A stretch of 64,000 nucleotides of DNA from contig CAJTQO010000012.1 of the NCBI GenBank assembly GCA_910578405.1, positions 1 through 64,000 of the forward strand. Reading direction: 5' to 3'. Below the pieces are notes generated by a model. It ran no database searches. It saw nothing but the letters and a program-made list of their open reading frames with translations, and was not told the DNA's origin. Numbering within the stretch: the stretch's first letter is position 1; every line of letters begins with the position of its first letter. A program made the translations under genes and the position numbers. This DNA comes from an uncultured Lachnospiraceae bacterium. GTDB taxonomy: Bacteria; Bacillota; Clostridia; Lachnospirales; Lachnospiraceae. Below are positions 15,979 through 23,848 of this stretch, in pieces.

Positions 15979-17997
15979 CTAACAGATTTTTGTTCCTTCA
16001 GGCACAATGTCGTCCACAAATACTATCTGACAGCCACATGCGTTATTGGTTCCGGCCAACAGCATCCCTTCGCTTGTCACCCCGGTCAGCCTGGCAGGCT
16101 GCAGGTTGGCGACTACTATAATCTTGCGGCCAACCAACTCTTCCGGCTTATAATATTTTTTAATGCTGGATACAATGACCCTTTCCTTTATCCCGTCAAA
16201 CAAGGTGATTTTATAGCAGCTATGGGATTTGCGTATCTCCGTGCATTTCAAAACCTTACATACCCGCAGGTCGATTTTTTTAAATTCATCCAGCACGATT
16301 TCTTCCGCCACCGGCTCCACCTCGTCCGGCTCCCCATATTCCACCGTATCTTCTTCTGGCGCCGGAGCCTCCTCCTGCGCCGCTGCCTCAAATGCTTTCC
16401 CTTCTTCTTCCGTCATAGGGGTGGAGAAATCCAGCAAGGCCAAAAACTGCTCCTTTTCAATGGCAAACAAAAACAGATAAAGCCTTGGCCCCTTTTCCTT
16501 ATTCAGCAGCAGGCGGTATACATTTTTAAAGAAAGTCCCCTGCAATGCCTTCAGGTTCGGCAAGTCATAACCGTAAACCCTTTTTGGAATTTCGTACAGC
16601 TCAGTATTCAACTCATCCAACGTATAGGCATTCCCGGAAAGATATTCATACAATAACCGGACAGCCTCTTTTTCCTTCTCATCCAGAGCGTTATAGACTT
16701 CCCAATTCCGCGCCGGACACAATTTATTCACATTTTCCGGAGAACAGTTTTCCAGCCAATACTTCGCCAACCCCAAACGGTCTTTAAACTCCTCATACCG
16801 GTACGGCGTCCCGATTTTTTGGAATACCGTCTCCAACATCTCCACGTTGAAATCCACAATAGAGCCAAGCTGCACTAAATGGGACATAGGCACAAGGGAA
16901 ATCTTTTGCTCGAACATCAGGCAGCTATTCATAATATCGCAGATATGTTCGTCCGCCGTCCCGTCCAAAAAGCTCTTATACTGCTTGTCAAACTCAAAAT
17001 ACTGCCGCAAAATGCCATCGTCAAAGCAAAAATCAAACGCCTTGTTCGGTTCCGACCTGGCATATAGCCAAAGAATCACTTCCGGCTGGTATATATTTAA
17101 CAGAGTGGCAGGCGTTAAGTTCAACCCGGTGGAACCCGACATCTTCCCGGTGGAACCCTTAATGCCGATAAACTCATACCCCTGGAAAACAGGCGCTTCA
17201 TAATCAAAAATCTTCTTCGCAATCACCCTGCTTGTTTCATAGCTCCCCCCCGGGCTTGCATGATCCTTTCCGCCCGGCTCAAAGTCCACCTGCTCATACT
17301 TCCAGCGCATAGGCCAGTCCACTTTCCACGCCAGCTTGCAGTTATAATCCTTTGTAAAATCATGCACTCCGTGATAACCGCATTGGCATGTATATTCCGC
17401 TGTTGTACAATCCTCGGAAAGGGCCGTAATCTTCGTTGTATCCCTATGGCACTCCGGGCAATAGATGCTGACCGGATAATACGCCTCCCGCTCTCCCTCT
17501 TTCGAATCCTGGGTGCGGAAACTGTCCAGAATATCAAAAATTTCCCCACGCTTGCGCAAAGCCTCTATCACATAATCCTTGTACTTCCCGCTTTTATTCA
17601 TCTCCCCCTGGTAACGGTAATCCATCCGTATGCCAAACCTTGCAATGGAAGCTTCAAATTCCTTCTCAAAATATTCCGCATACGTCTTCTCCCCTGTGCC
17701 AAAAGGATTCGGCGCATCCACATAAGAAGCTCCGATATACTTCTCCATATCCCCGTTAGCCTTCGCCACATTCACCGGAATTTTACGAATCCTGTCATAC
17801 TCATCCCAGGAAAATAGCAGCTTGGCTTTCTTCCCCCGCCTCTCCAACGCCTTCACCACAAACAAACTAGTTGCAATATCCCTGAAATTCCCAATATGGA
17901 TAGAACCCGACGGACTAATGCCTGCGGCGCATACATACTCTTCCTTATCCGGATTCCTGCTGATAATCCTATCCGCAATCTTGTCTGACCAATGCAT
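15979..17997 (-). CDS. lysK: Class I lysyl-tRNA synthetase with C-terminal tRNA-binding domain
   Basis: The first 530 or so residues match the archaeal-type class I LysRS. The Rossmann HIGH-type motif is SGSIHIGNFRD, the KMSKS-type motif is STGKMSGSTG, and GGKDHASPGGSYETSR is typical of this family. Two cysteine pairs (CPECH and CQCG) form a zinc-binding insert. After an acidic linker (about residues 545-575, rich in E, P and A) comes an OB-fold tRNA-binding domain of the Trbp111/EMAP type: FKKIDLRVCKVL, HSCYKITLFDG, VSSIKKYYKPEELVGR and NLQPARLTGVTSEGMLLA. The start at 17997 (MHWSDK) has GGAG seven bases upstream. Most bacteria use a class II LysRS, which may also exist elsewhere here. Confidence 0.9.
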   Translation of the reverse strand: MHWSDKIADRIISRNPDKEEYVCAAGISPSGSIHIGNFRDIATSLFVVKALERRGKKAKLLFSWDEYDRIRKIPVNVAKANGDMEKYIGASYVDAPNPFGTGEKTYAEYFEKEFEASIARFGIRMDYRYQGEMNKSGKYKDYVIEALRKRGEIFDILDSFRTQDSKEGEREAYYPVSIYCPECHRDTTKITALSEDCTTAEYTCQCGYHGVHDFTKDYNCKLAWKVDWPMRWKYEQVDFEPGGKDHASPGGSYETSRVIAKKIFDYEAPVFQGYEFIGIKGSTGKMSGSTGLNLTPATLLNIYQPEVILWLYARSEPNKAFDFCFDDGILRQYFEFDKQYKSFLDGTADEHICDIMNSCLMFEQKISLVPMSHLVQLGSIVDFNVEMLETVFQKIGTPYRYEEFKDRLGLAKYWLENCSPENVNKLCPARNWEVYNALDEKEKEAVRLLYEYLSGNAYTLDELNTELYEIPKRVYGYDLPNLKALQGTFFKNVYRLLLNKEKGPRLYLFLFAIEKEQFLALLDFSTPMTEEEGKAFEAAAQEEAPAPEEDTVEYGEPDEVEPVAEEIVLDEFKKIDLRVCKVLKCTEIRKSHSCYKITLFDGIKERVIVSSIKKYYKPEELVGRKIIVVANLQPARLTGVTSEGMLLAGTNNACGCQIVFVDDIVPEGTKIC

Positions 17998-18155
17998 ACC
18001 TGCACTCCTTTCCATCACTCTTCATCCCCGCGCCCATCAGGCGCTTCTGTACAGACATACGCTATTATACCGCCTTTGCGCCATAAAGTAAATTCCTTTC
18101 CCAAGTTTTCTTCGCTCCCTTTCCCCCGACGTCCCTCCTCCTCCGATATTCCATG

Positions 18156-18251
18156 AAAAAAGCTGCCACAGCAAGCTTTTCAAACACAGGATATGGCATG
18201 TTCTAACCAACGCTCCCCATATCCTGCATTTTCATTTCTTACTGTGGCAGC
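18156..18251 (-). terminator. Large two-tier hairpin terminator after the chemoreceptor gene
   Basis: An outer stem pairs GCTGCCACAGCAAG (18162-18175) with CTTACTGTGGCAGC (18238-18251), with one mismatch. An inner perfect 10-bp stem pairs CAGGATATGG with CCATATCCTG. On the minus strand the structure is followed by six T. It ends transcription from the chemoreceptor gene at 18317. Confidence 0.75.
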
Positions 18252-18316
18252 CAAAGCTTTGCCTTATAAAAACTTACAAAATAATTTACGGCTATGCCCA
18301 ACCTGGCGCCATATCC

Positions 18317-20137
18317 TTACAGCCGGAACTTGCCCGCCTCTTCGTTCTGCCGGTGGCTTAATTCCACCAGGCCCGCCGTATCTTCCCTGCACTCTCCAAG
18401 CGTCTGGGAAAGAAGCATCATGCTGGCACTCGTTTCTTCGGTGGACGCTGCATTTTCCTCCACCACGCTGGCCAGACTGTTTACGGAATCCGTCACAATC
18501 TGTTTCAGGGAATTCAAAATCTCTGTCTGTTCGCCAATTTCCCTCGTCACCCCTTCCACCTGCGTCACTTCATTGCTCAGACTGCGGAACGCCTCTCTTG
18601 TTTCTTTTAGGCAAATCTGCTGCTTTTGCACATTCCGCGTCACTTCTTCCATTTTGCTCACGGAGCTTTCCACATTGCCTATCAGTTCTTTCACAATGCT
18701 TTCAATTTCCTTGGCGTTGCCGGAAGATTCCTCGGAAAGGTTGCGGATTTCTTCCGCCACAACGGCAAACCCTCTCCCGGCGTCCCCTGCCCTAGCCGCC
18801 TCAATGCTGGCATTTAACGAAAGCAGATTGGTCTGCCCTGCCAGCCCTTTGATGATTTCCACCGCCTTGTTAATGCTGGCTGCGGAATCGTTGTTCCGGT
18901 TAGTCTGTTCGGATACAATCTCAATCGTTTCAATGGTCAGTTTCGTAATCCGCTCCAGCTCCTGAATGCTTTCCGAAGCGCCTGCCGTGTGCTTCGTCAT
19001 GGCCGATACCGTTCCTTCCAACTGGTTGACGCCGTTCTTCTCCACTTCAATGACTCCGCCCAGTTCTTTAATCTTGTCATTGACTATCTCGGTTTCATTG
19101 GCCTGGTTGGTAGCCCCTTTGGCCAAATCTTCAATGGCCTGGTTGGTATTCTGGATGCTTTCCGAAATATACTCAAATTTCTCACTGAACTTCTCGCTGC
19201 TCTTATTCAAAGCTTCCCCTGTGTGAACCACGCTGCCCAGCATACTGGCCAGCGACTGGCGCACATTTTCCAAGGAGCGCGCCATCTCCCCAATCTCGTC
19301 GGCGCGCTGCAGTAAGGAATGGCTCACGGTAAAACTCATATCCCCTACAGCCGCCTGGCGTAAATTGCCCTCCACCAGCTTAATGCCTCTTGTAATCCGC
19401 ATCCCGCCCAGGGCAGACAAAACCAGCGCCAGAGCCAACAATATGGCTGCCAGAATGCCGTAAATGGTCAGCATTTTGGAAAATTCTTCCTCGATATGCA
19501 CTTTCATCCCGTCAATCTTGGCATTCATGTCATCCACATAGTTCCCGGTGGCGACTGCCCATCCCCACGGCTCGAACATCTCCGAATAAGCAATCTTTGG
19601 CGCTACGGTCACGCCGTCTGACTTTGTAAAATAAAATTCATTGAATCCGCCCCCGCCTTCCGCGCAGGCCACTACGCTCTGCGTCACCTTGACGCCGTTT
19701 TGGTCTGTCAGGTCATACCGGTTGGTTCCCTCCTGCTCTGTCAGGATAGGATGCATTACTAACATATAGTCGCTTCCGTCAATCCAGATATAACCCGATG
19801 CATCATCCCGGTAACGCATGTAACGAACCGCGTCCTTGGCCAGCTGCTGCGCCTCTTCCACTGTCAGTTCGCCAGACTGGCTCCGTTCATAAAAGTCCTG
19901 AATGACCCCAAGCGCGCCCTGCACCTGGGATTTGATTTCCATCAGATATCCGTCCATCATGGATTCTTCATATAATTGCGCAGACTCATTCATCGACTGC
20001 CGCAGGTAATAAACGCCCAGGCTTGCCAGCCCGGCCGCAGAAACCGCAATCATAAGGAAAATAATCGAAATCAACATAGCTGTCAGGCTCCGAAAGCCCT
20101 TTCTTCCCTGTGTTCCACTCTTCTTCATTTCTGCCAT
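18317..20137 (-). CDS. Methyl-accepting chemotaxis protein with Cache sensor
   Basis: A 606-residue transmembrane chemoreceptor. A first membrane helix (LTAMLISIIFLMIAVSAAGL) is followed by an extracytoplasmic Cache domain (about residues 45-210) with the GYIWIDGSDYMLVMHP and WGWAVATGNYVDDM motifs of sCache receptors. A second helix (GILAAILLALALVLSALGG) leads into a HAMP-like linker and a long coiled-coil signalling domain. The conserved hairpin tip reads ISLLSLNASIEAARAGDAGR-like (LSLNASIEAARAGDAGRGF) with EIRNLSEES after it. The ligand is unknown but is probably a small organic acid by analogy with this Cache class. No other che genes are in the window. GGAGGTG precedes the start. Confidence 0.95.
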   Translation of the reverse strand: MAEMKKSGTQGRKGFRSLTAMLISIIFLMIAVSAAGLASLGVYYLRQSMNESAQLYEESMMDGYLMEIKSQVQGALGVIQDFYERSQSGELTVEEAQQLAKDAVRYMRYRDDASGYIWIDGSDYMLVMHPILTEQEGTNRYDLTDQNGVKVTQSVVACAEGGGGFNEFYFTKSDGVTVAPKIAYSEMFEPWGWAVATGNYVDDMNAKIDGMKVHIEEEFSKMLTIYGILAAILLALALVLSALGGMRITRGIKLVEGNLRQAAVGDMSFTVSHSLLQRADEIGEMARSLENVRQSLASMLGSVVHTGEALNKSSEKFSEKFEYISESIQNTNQAIEDLAKGATNQANETEIVNDKIKELGGVIEVEKNGVNQLEGTVSAMTKHTAGASESIQELERITKLTIETIEIVSEQTNRNNDSAASINKAVEIIKGLAGQTNLLSLNASIEAARAGDAGRGFAVVAEEIRNLSEESSGNAKEIESIVKELIGNVESSVSKMEEVTRNVQKQQICLKETREAFRSLSNEVTQVEGVTREIGEQTEILNSLKQIVTDSVNSLASVVEENAASTEETSASMMLLSQTLGECREDTAGLVELSHRQNEEAGKFRL

Positions 20138-20176
20138 TTACTCACCTCCAAGTTTTCTTATGTAACTTCTAATTTA

Positions 20177-20204
20177 ATTATATACTATTCTCCCGTGAAG
20201 TCAA
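20177..20204 (-). promoter_or_regulatory. Predicted promoter of the chemoreceptor gene
   Basis: On the minus strand TTGACT (20204-20199) and a perfect TATAAT (20182-20177) are 16 bases apart, about 40 bases upstream of the start codon at 20137. Confidence 0.65.
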
Positions 20205-20222
20205 TTAACAAATAATTTAAAT

Positions 20223-20270
20223 TGGAAAATCCGTACAAAAATTTTTTCCAGGATATGAAAGGATTTTCCA
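20223..20270 (+). promoter_or_regulatory. Inverted repeat upstream of the histidine-rich protein gene
   Basis: TGGAAAATCC (20223-20232) and GGATTTTCCA (20261-20270) form a perfect 10-bp inverted repeat with a 28-base spacer. A TATTATAAT sequence follows near 20281. The repeat could be an operator or an RNA stem in the leader of the sigma factor locus. Confidence 0.45.
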
Positions 20271-20352
20271 TCCCGGTTCGTATTATAATTAGATGGATAG
20301 TAAGCCATCTGGCAAAACTAACATAAAAATAAAGATAAAGGAGAGATTCATT

Positions 20353-20781
20353 ATGAAAAGACGTATCATCGCAGCGCTGATGGTTTCGGTGGCCGCTGTA
20401 GCCATGACGCCTGCAACGGCTTTGGCGCATCACGGCGGCGGGCATCATGGCGGCGGACACCACGGCGGCTACGCAGCCCAGTCAACTTATGTAGCCCCTG
20501 CGCCCACCTATACCGCACCGGCTCCAACCTACACAGCTCCCGCCCAGACAGGCGCCGTTGCGGTTACCCCTGTGGTTGCTCCGGTTTGTACGGTAGAGGG
20601 ATGCCTCACCATCGGGGAACATGCGCATGAAGACGGGTGTATCGTTACCCATTATTACGGTGACGGGCATGACTGCCACACGGAATATGACCATTACTAC
20701 GGAGACGGGCATGACTACCATGACCAGAGCGGACACTACTATGGCGACGGGCATGGCCATCATAACGATTACTGCTATTAA
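20353..20781 (+). CDS. Secreted histidine-rich repeat protein (putative metal binder)
   Basis: The 142-residue product has a Sec signal peptide (MKRRIIAALMVSVAAVAMTP, cleavage near ALAHH). The mature part starts with HHGGGHHGGGHHGG, followed by a proline/alanine linker with TYTAPAP repeats, a segment with two cysteines (CTVEGCL) and HEDGC. The C-terminus holds three 14-residue repeats beginning HYYGDGHD (about 20650-20778) and ends CY. Nineteen or more histidines outside the signal suggest binding of zinc, copper or nickel, but the metal is inference. GGAGAG precedes the ATG. It is followed by an ECF sigma factor and its anti-sigma, also histidine-rich, so it may be a target or sensor of that pair. 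I know of no named family. Confidence 0.8.
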   Translation: MKRRIIAALMVSVAAVAMTPATALAHHGGGHHGGGHHGGYAAQSTYVAPAPTYTAPAPTYTAPAQTGAVAVTPVVAPVCTVEGCLTIGEHAHEDGCIVTHYYGDGHDCHTEYDHYYGDGHDYHDQSGHYYGDGHGHHNDYCY

Positions 20782-20867
20782 TCAATTCATAGCTGCAGCC
20801 GCTAAAATGCCCATGCAAGCATGCCCGGCTGGCTGATTGCCTGCAGGATGAAACAAGGAGCGTTTCT

Positions 20868-21353
20868 ATGAGAAGTAACAGCGAGGCGGAGAGAGCGGTT
20901 GAAAAGTACGCCGATACTATCCGCCGCGTCTGCTTTATGCACCTGAAAAACTACAGCGATGTAGAGGATGTGTTCCAGGAAGTTTTTTTGAAATATATCC
21001 TCCATGACGACCCTTTTGAAAGCGATGCGCATGAAAAGGCATGGCTTATTCGGGTTGCCATTAATGCATGTAAAGATATGTTCAAAAGCTTTTTCCGGCG
21101 TAAAGTATGCTCTCTGGAAGATATTGACCCAGAACCTTCCTATATCCAGGAAGACCATAAAGATATATTGGAATCCGTGTTAAAATTACCGGATAATTAT
21201 AAAAACGTTATTTATTTGTTTTATTATGAAGGATATACGGCAGTCGAAATAGCAAAGATATTGAATAAACGGGAAAATACAATTTATACGTGGCTGTCAC
21301 GTGCAAAGGCTAAGCTAAAAGAGGAGTTAGGAGGTGAATTTTTTGACAGGTGA
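20868..21353 (+). CDS. ECF-type RNA polymerase sigma factor
   Basis: A 161-residue sigma-70 family protein of the extracytoplasmic function class. Region 2 spans about residues 8-75, with FMHLKNYSDVEDVFQEVFLK and EKAWLIRVAINACKD. Region 4 is near the C-terminus, with LPDNYKNVIYLFYYEGYTAV and a helix-turn-helix ending in ENTIYTWLSRAKAKLKEEL. No region 3 is present. AAGGAG precedes the start. The stop lies inside the next gene, which encodes the probable anti-sigma factor, the usual arrangement. The regulated promoters are unknown, and the upstream histidine-rich gene is the nearest candidate. Confidence 0.93.
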   Translation: MRSNSEAERAVEKYADTIRRVCFMHLKNYSDVEDVFQEVFLKYILHDDPFESDAHEKAWLIRVAINACKDMFKSFFRRKVCSLEDIDPEPSYIQEDHKDILESVLKLPDNYKNVIYLFYYEGYTAVEIAKILNKRENTIYTWLSRAKAKLKEELGGEFFDR

Positions 21354-22131
21354 ACTAAAAACGGCATTTGACGGCATACAGGCTGAGGACGCTTTAAAGA
21401 CCACAACTATGGATTACCTGCAAAAAGAGGCCCTGCAGCGTGGCGCAAAACAGCGCCGCTTTTCACCGCGCTATCTTTCCGGCGCATTCGCTTCCATAGC
21501 CATCCTGTTTTTTTCAGGTTTATTCACATACCATCTTTACTATACGCCAAGCGCGTATATTAATGTGGACGTAAACCCTTCCATTGAAATTATCTTAAAC
21601 CGTTTTGACAGAGTCATTGACGCCTGCGCCTATAATATGGATGGGGAGGACATCCTCCGGGAAACGGACATACAAAACAAAAAATACAGTGAAGCAATAG
21701 ATATCCTTATGGAGCAGATTGTGCAGGACGGGTATGCGCAGGACAACAGCCTGATTTCCGTTACCTTACAGTCAGACAGCGGTAAAAAAGAGGAGGCCAT
21801 GCTTTCCAATATCGAATCTGCCATGCAGGGACACCATACGGGAGCGCAGATTGAGTGCTTCGCCATCGACCCACTGACCAGGGATACGGCGCACCATCTA
21901 AACTTAAGCCCGGCAAAATACCTTGCCATCCAGGCGCTGATGGAAGTTGACCCGGCCACTACCATTGACGGCTGTATGCACCACTCCATCCAGGAAATCA
22001 AAGAGCTGACAAAGCAGCATACAGGCAATCACCACAGCCACACTGGGGACAGCCCGGCCGGAGCCGGTTCCCCCAAAAACGCGATGTCAGGAAGCCACCG
22101 TCACGGCCAGGCCGGCCATGGCTCCCATTAA
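21343..22131 (+). CDS. RsgI-like membrane anti-sigma factor with His-rich tail
   Basis: The N-terminal cytosolic part (about residues 1-45) would bind the sigma factor. One membrane helix follows (YLSGAFASIAILFFSGLFTY). The outer part opens with YINVDVNPSIEIILN, the signature of RsgI-type anti-sigma factors, then DACAYNMDGEDILRETD. The C-terminal tail is rich in histidine and glycine (NHHSHTG, SHRHGQAGHGSH). The start is probably the TTG at 21343, because GGAGGTG lies eight bases upstream; a GTG at 21334 overlaps that ribosome binding site. It overlaps the sigma gene by 11 bases, implying coupling. The His-rich tail suggests that metal binding outside the membrane controls sigma release. Confidence 0.88.
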   Translation: MTGELKTAFDGIQAEDALKTTTMDYLQKEALQRGAKQRRFSPRYLSGAFASIAILFFSGLFTYHLYYTPSAYINVDVNPSIEIILNRFDRVIDACAYNMDGEDILRETDIQNKKYSEAIDILMEQIVQDGYAQDNSLISVTLQSDSGKKEEAMLSNIESAMQGHHTGAQIECFAIDPLTRDTAHHLNLSPAKYLAIQALMEVDPATTIDGCMHHSIQEIKELTKQHTGNHHSHTGDSPAGAGSPKNAMSGSHRHGQAGHGSH

Positions 22132-22150
22132 CCGTTCGTCTGGGAGCCAT
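22118..22150. terminator. Convergent hairpin between anti-sigma and GNAT genes
   Basis: ATGGCTCCCA (22118-22127) pairs with TGGGAGCCAT (22141-22150) around a 13-base loop. It overlaps the end of the anti-sigma gene and sits between converging genes. No strong T-run follows, so termination is plausible but not certain. Confidence 0.5.
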
Positions 22151-22164
22151 GATGTCACAGCCTG

Positions 22165-22944
22165 TCACTTCTTTATCATATTCTCAATAAAAGCTTCCTC
22201 TTTTGCCGTGGCTTCCACCCATCCGGGCCGGAAGCCGCTCTTAATGGCATTTTTCACGGATTTCACATTAGACCATGCCGCACAGTAAAACGGCACACGC
22301 CCTCTCTCAAACGTTTCCCTGGCCAGCCGGTTGGTAAGCGCCGACGCAATCCCCTGCCTCCGGTACGCTGCAAGGACATCCACGCCAATCTGCCACATCG
22401 TGTCGCAGTCCGCAGAACAGCCCGCCAGCCCCACCAGTTTCCCTTTATCATAAGCGCCCACTGCCAGGCTGTCCAGCGCCTTCCGGTCTTCGCACAGCGC
22501 GTTTTTCCATTCCGGCAGATACAATTGCGCAAAATCCGCCGGTTCCAATATCCGCAGCTCATACGCACAGCTATGGCTGTTTTGGTATATCTCATCTATA
22601 TCCGGCAGAAAATAATCGGCCATAAAGCAAACCCTTGCCCCTGCTTTCTCCAAAATCCGGTTTAACGGATAAATCCCCGGCGTTTCAAAACAGTTTTCAA
22701 TGCCAGGCGTCCCGTCTAAAAACCGGGCAATTTCCGGCAGCAAATCCACACGGCCTGTTGCGACAATGTTCGCGCCGTAGGACACCAGGTTGCAAATATG
22801 GGGCAGTTTCAAGTATTTCCTGGCCTTTTCCGATGCCTTCGACTCATGAACGCTGTTCTGCGCTGACAGAAAATCCTCCGGGGCGCAGCTACAATCATAA
22901 GCCGACTGCTGTATGGCTATTTCCCATATGGTTTGGTTGTCCAT
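22165..22944 (-). CDS. GNAT family N-acetyltransferase
   Basis: A 259-residue protein with a C-terminal GNAT domain. Acetyl-CoA binding motif A is in WQIGVDVLAAYRRQGIASAL, preceded by VGAYDKGKLVGLAGC, and the following strand is VPFYCAAWSN with VKNAIKSGFRP. The N-terminal half (about residues 1-120) looks like the helical or degenerate half found in two-domain GNAT proteins. The substrate is unknown. The start at 22944 has GGAGCGG upstream; the open frame continues to 23034 only through the short MITE copy D. It is probably the last gene of the GH4-PfkB-EEP series, although the MITE intervenes. Confidence 0.8.
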   Translation of the reverse strand: MDNQTIWEIAIQQSAYDCSCAPEDFLSAQNSVHESKASEKARKYLKLPHICNLVSYGANIVATGRVDLLPEIARFLDGTPGIENCFETPGIYPLNRILEKAGARVCFMADYFLPDIDEIYQNSHSCAYELRILEPADFAQLYLPEWKNALCEDRKALDSLAVGAYDKGKLVGLAGCSADCDTMWQIGVDVLAAYRRQGIASALTNRLARETFERGRVPFYCAAWSNVKSVKNAIKSGFRPGWVEATAKEEAFIENMIKK

Positions 22945-22983
22945 TGTTCCGCTCCTTTCTTTGCCAATCTTTCTGTTTATACT

Positions 22984-23039
22984 AGTGTTTGAAAATTGCT
23001 TTCCGACAGACGTCAGGAATGAATGTTCAAACACGCTCT
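22984..23039. repeat. MITE-like repeat, copy D (internally deleted, 56 bp)
   Basis: The left end AGTGTTTGAAAATTGCTTTCC and the right end TGTTCAAACACGCTCT match the ends of copies A-C, but the centre is missing. TA flanks both sides (ACTAGTG and CTCTAAGG). The right end supplies the last codons and the stop codon of the EEP-family gene. Confidence 0.8.
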
Positions 23040-23806
23040 AAGGACGGCTCCTGCCCTGCATAAAGCAAAGCGCACAACGGATAGTGGTCGGAGAGGAATA
23101 CCCCGTCTTTCTCATCCTCCCATTTTTCCACCCTTTCACAAAGGAATCCTTTTGTAAAAATATAGTCAATGCAGCAGGGCGGCTCTGTATGCCAATAACC
23201 GTGATATGTAATGCCAATCCCCTGCGTCACATTGGTATAAAGCGGATAATCTTTCATTACCGCCATTTCCCGGCTGTCCGGCTCTGCGTTCAAATCTCCG
23301 GTAATTATCACCGGAGCCTTGGGAAAAAGCTCTGCTTTTTCCAGTTTCCCCATAATCTGCCGCAGGCCCTGCTCCCTTGCCATGGCACCTTCATGATCCA
23401 GGTGGGTGTTCACTACCCGGAATACCTGTTTTGCAGACAGCTCTTCAAAAAGGGCTTCCGTGCATATCCTTGGACATGCACTCTGCTGCAGATACCTGGA
23501 GCCAGGCTGGCAAGGCGTATCCGACAGCCAGTAGGTTTCCATCTGCACCAGGTTTATCCTGTCCGGACGGTAGGCAATCGCCATCTGTTCATCCTCCAGT
23601 GACTGGCTGCGCCCGCAGCCAATCACGTAATATTCCTGGAGAGCCTCCCTCAGCCAGGCTGCCATATGGGGAAGCGCTTCCTGGAAACAGATAATATCCG
23701 CCGCTTCCCGGGAAAGCTTTTCCAAAATCAATGGCTTACGGAAACAAAAGTTATTGTTTCCGTCCTGCCCGTAATCACAACGTATATTGAACGTCACTAT
23801 TTTCAA
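23027..23806 (-). CDS. Endonuclease/exonuclease/phosphatase (EEP) family protein
   Basis: A 259-residue EEP-fold hydrolase without a signal peptide. The catalytic segments are TFNIRCD at the N-terminus, IICFQEAL (metal-binding glutamate), NTHLDHEGAMAR, ITGDLNAEPDS, CIDYIF and LSDHYPLCA (catalytic histidine). This DNase I-like set is complete. Members act on phosphodiesters or phosphomonoesters, and the substrate here is unknown. The C-terminal residues LERV and the TGA stop lie inside the end of MITE copy D, so the element's insertion redefined the terminus. The start is the ATG at 23806, 42 bases after the PfkB gene. Confidence 0.88.
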   Translation of the reverse strand: MKIVTFNIRCDYGQDGNNNFCFRKPLILEKLSREAADIICFQEALPHMAAWLREALQEYYVIGCGRSQSLEDEQMAIAYRPDRINLVQMETYWLSDTPCQPGSRYLQQSACPRICTEALFEELSAKQVFRVVNTHLDHEGAMAREQGLRQIMGKLEKAELFPKAPVIITGDLNAEPDSREMAVMKDYPLYTNVTQGIGITYHGYWHTEPPCCIDYIFTKGFLCERVEKWEDEKDGVFLSDHYPLCALLYAGQEPSLERV

Positions 23807-23848
23807 ATCCGCACCCCTGTTCCGGTTTATTCCGGTTCCCTTCCGAAT

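Noticed and set aside
18019..18155. T-box leader for the lysyl-tRNA synthetase
   Set aside because: No T-box consensus (TGGNACC-type) or specifier stem could be found upstream of the start.
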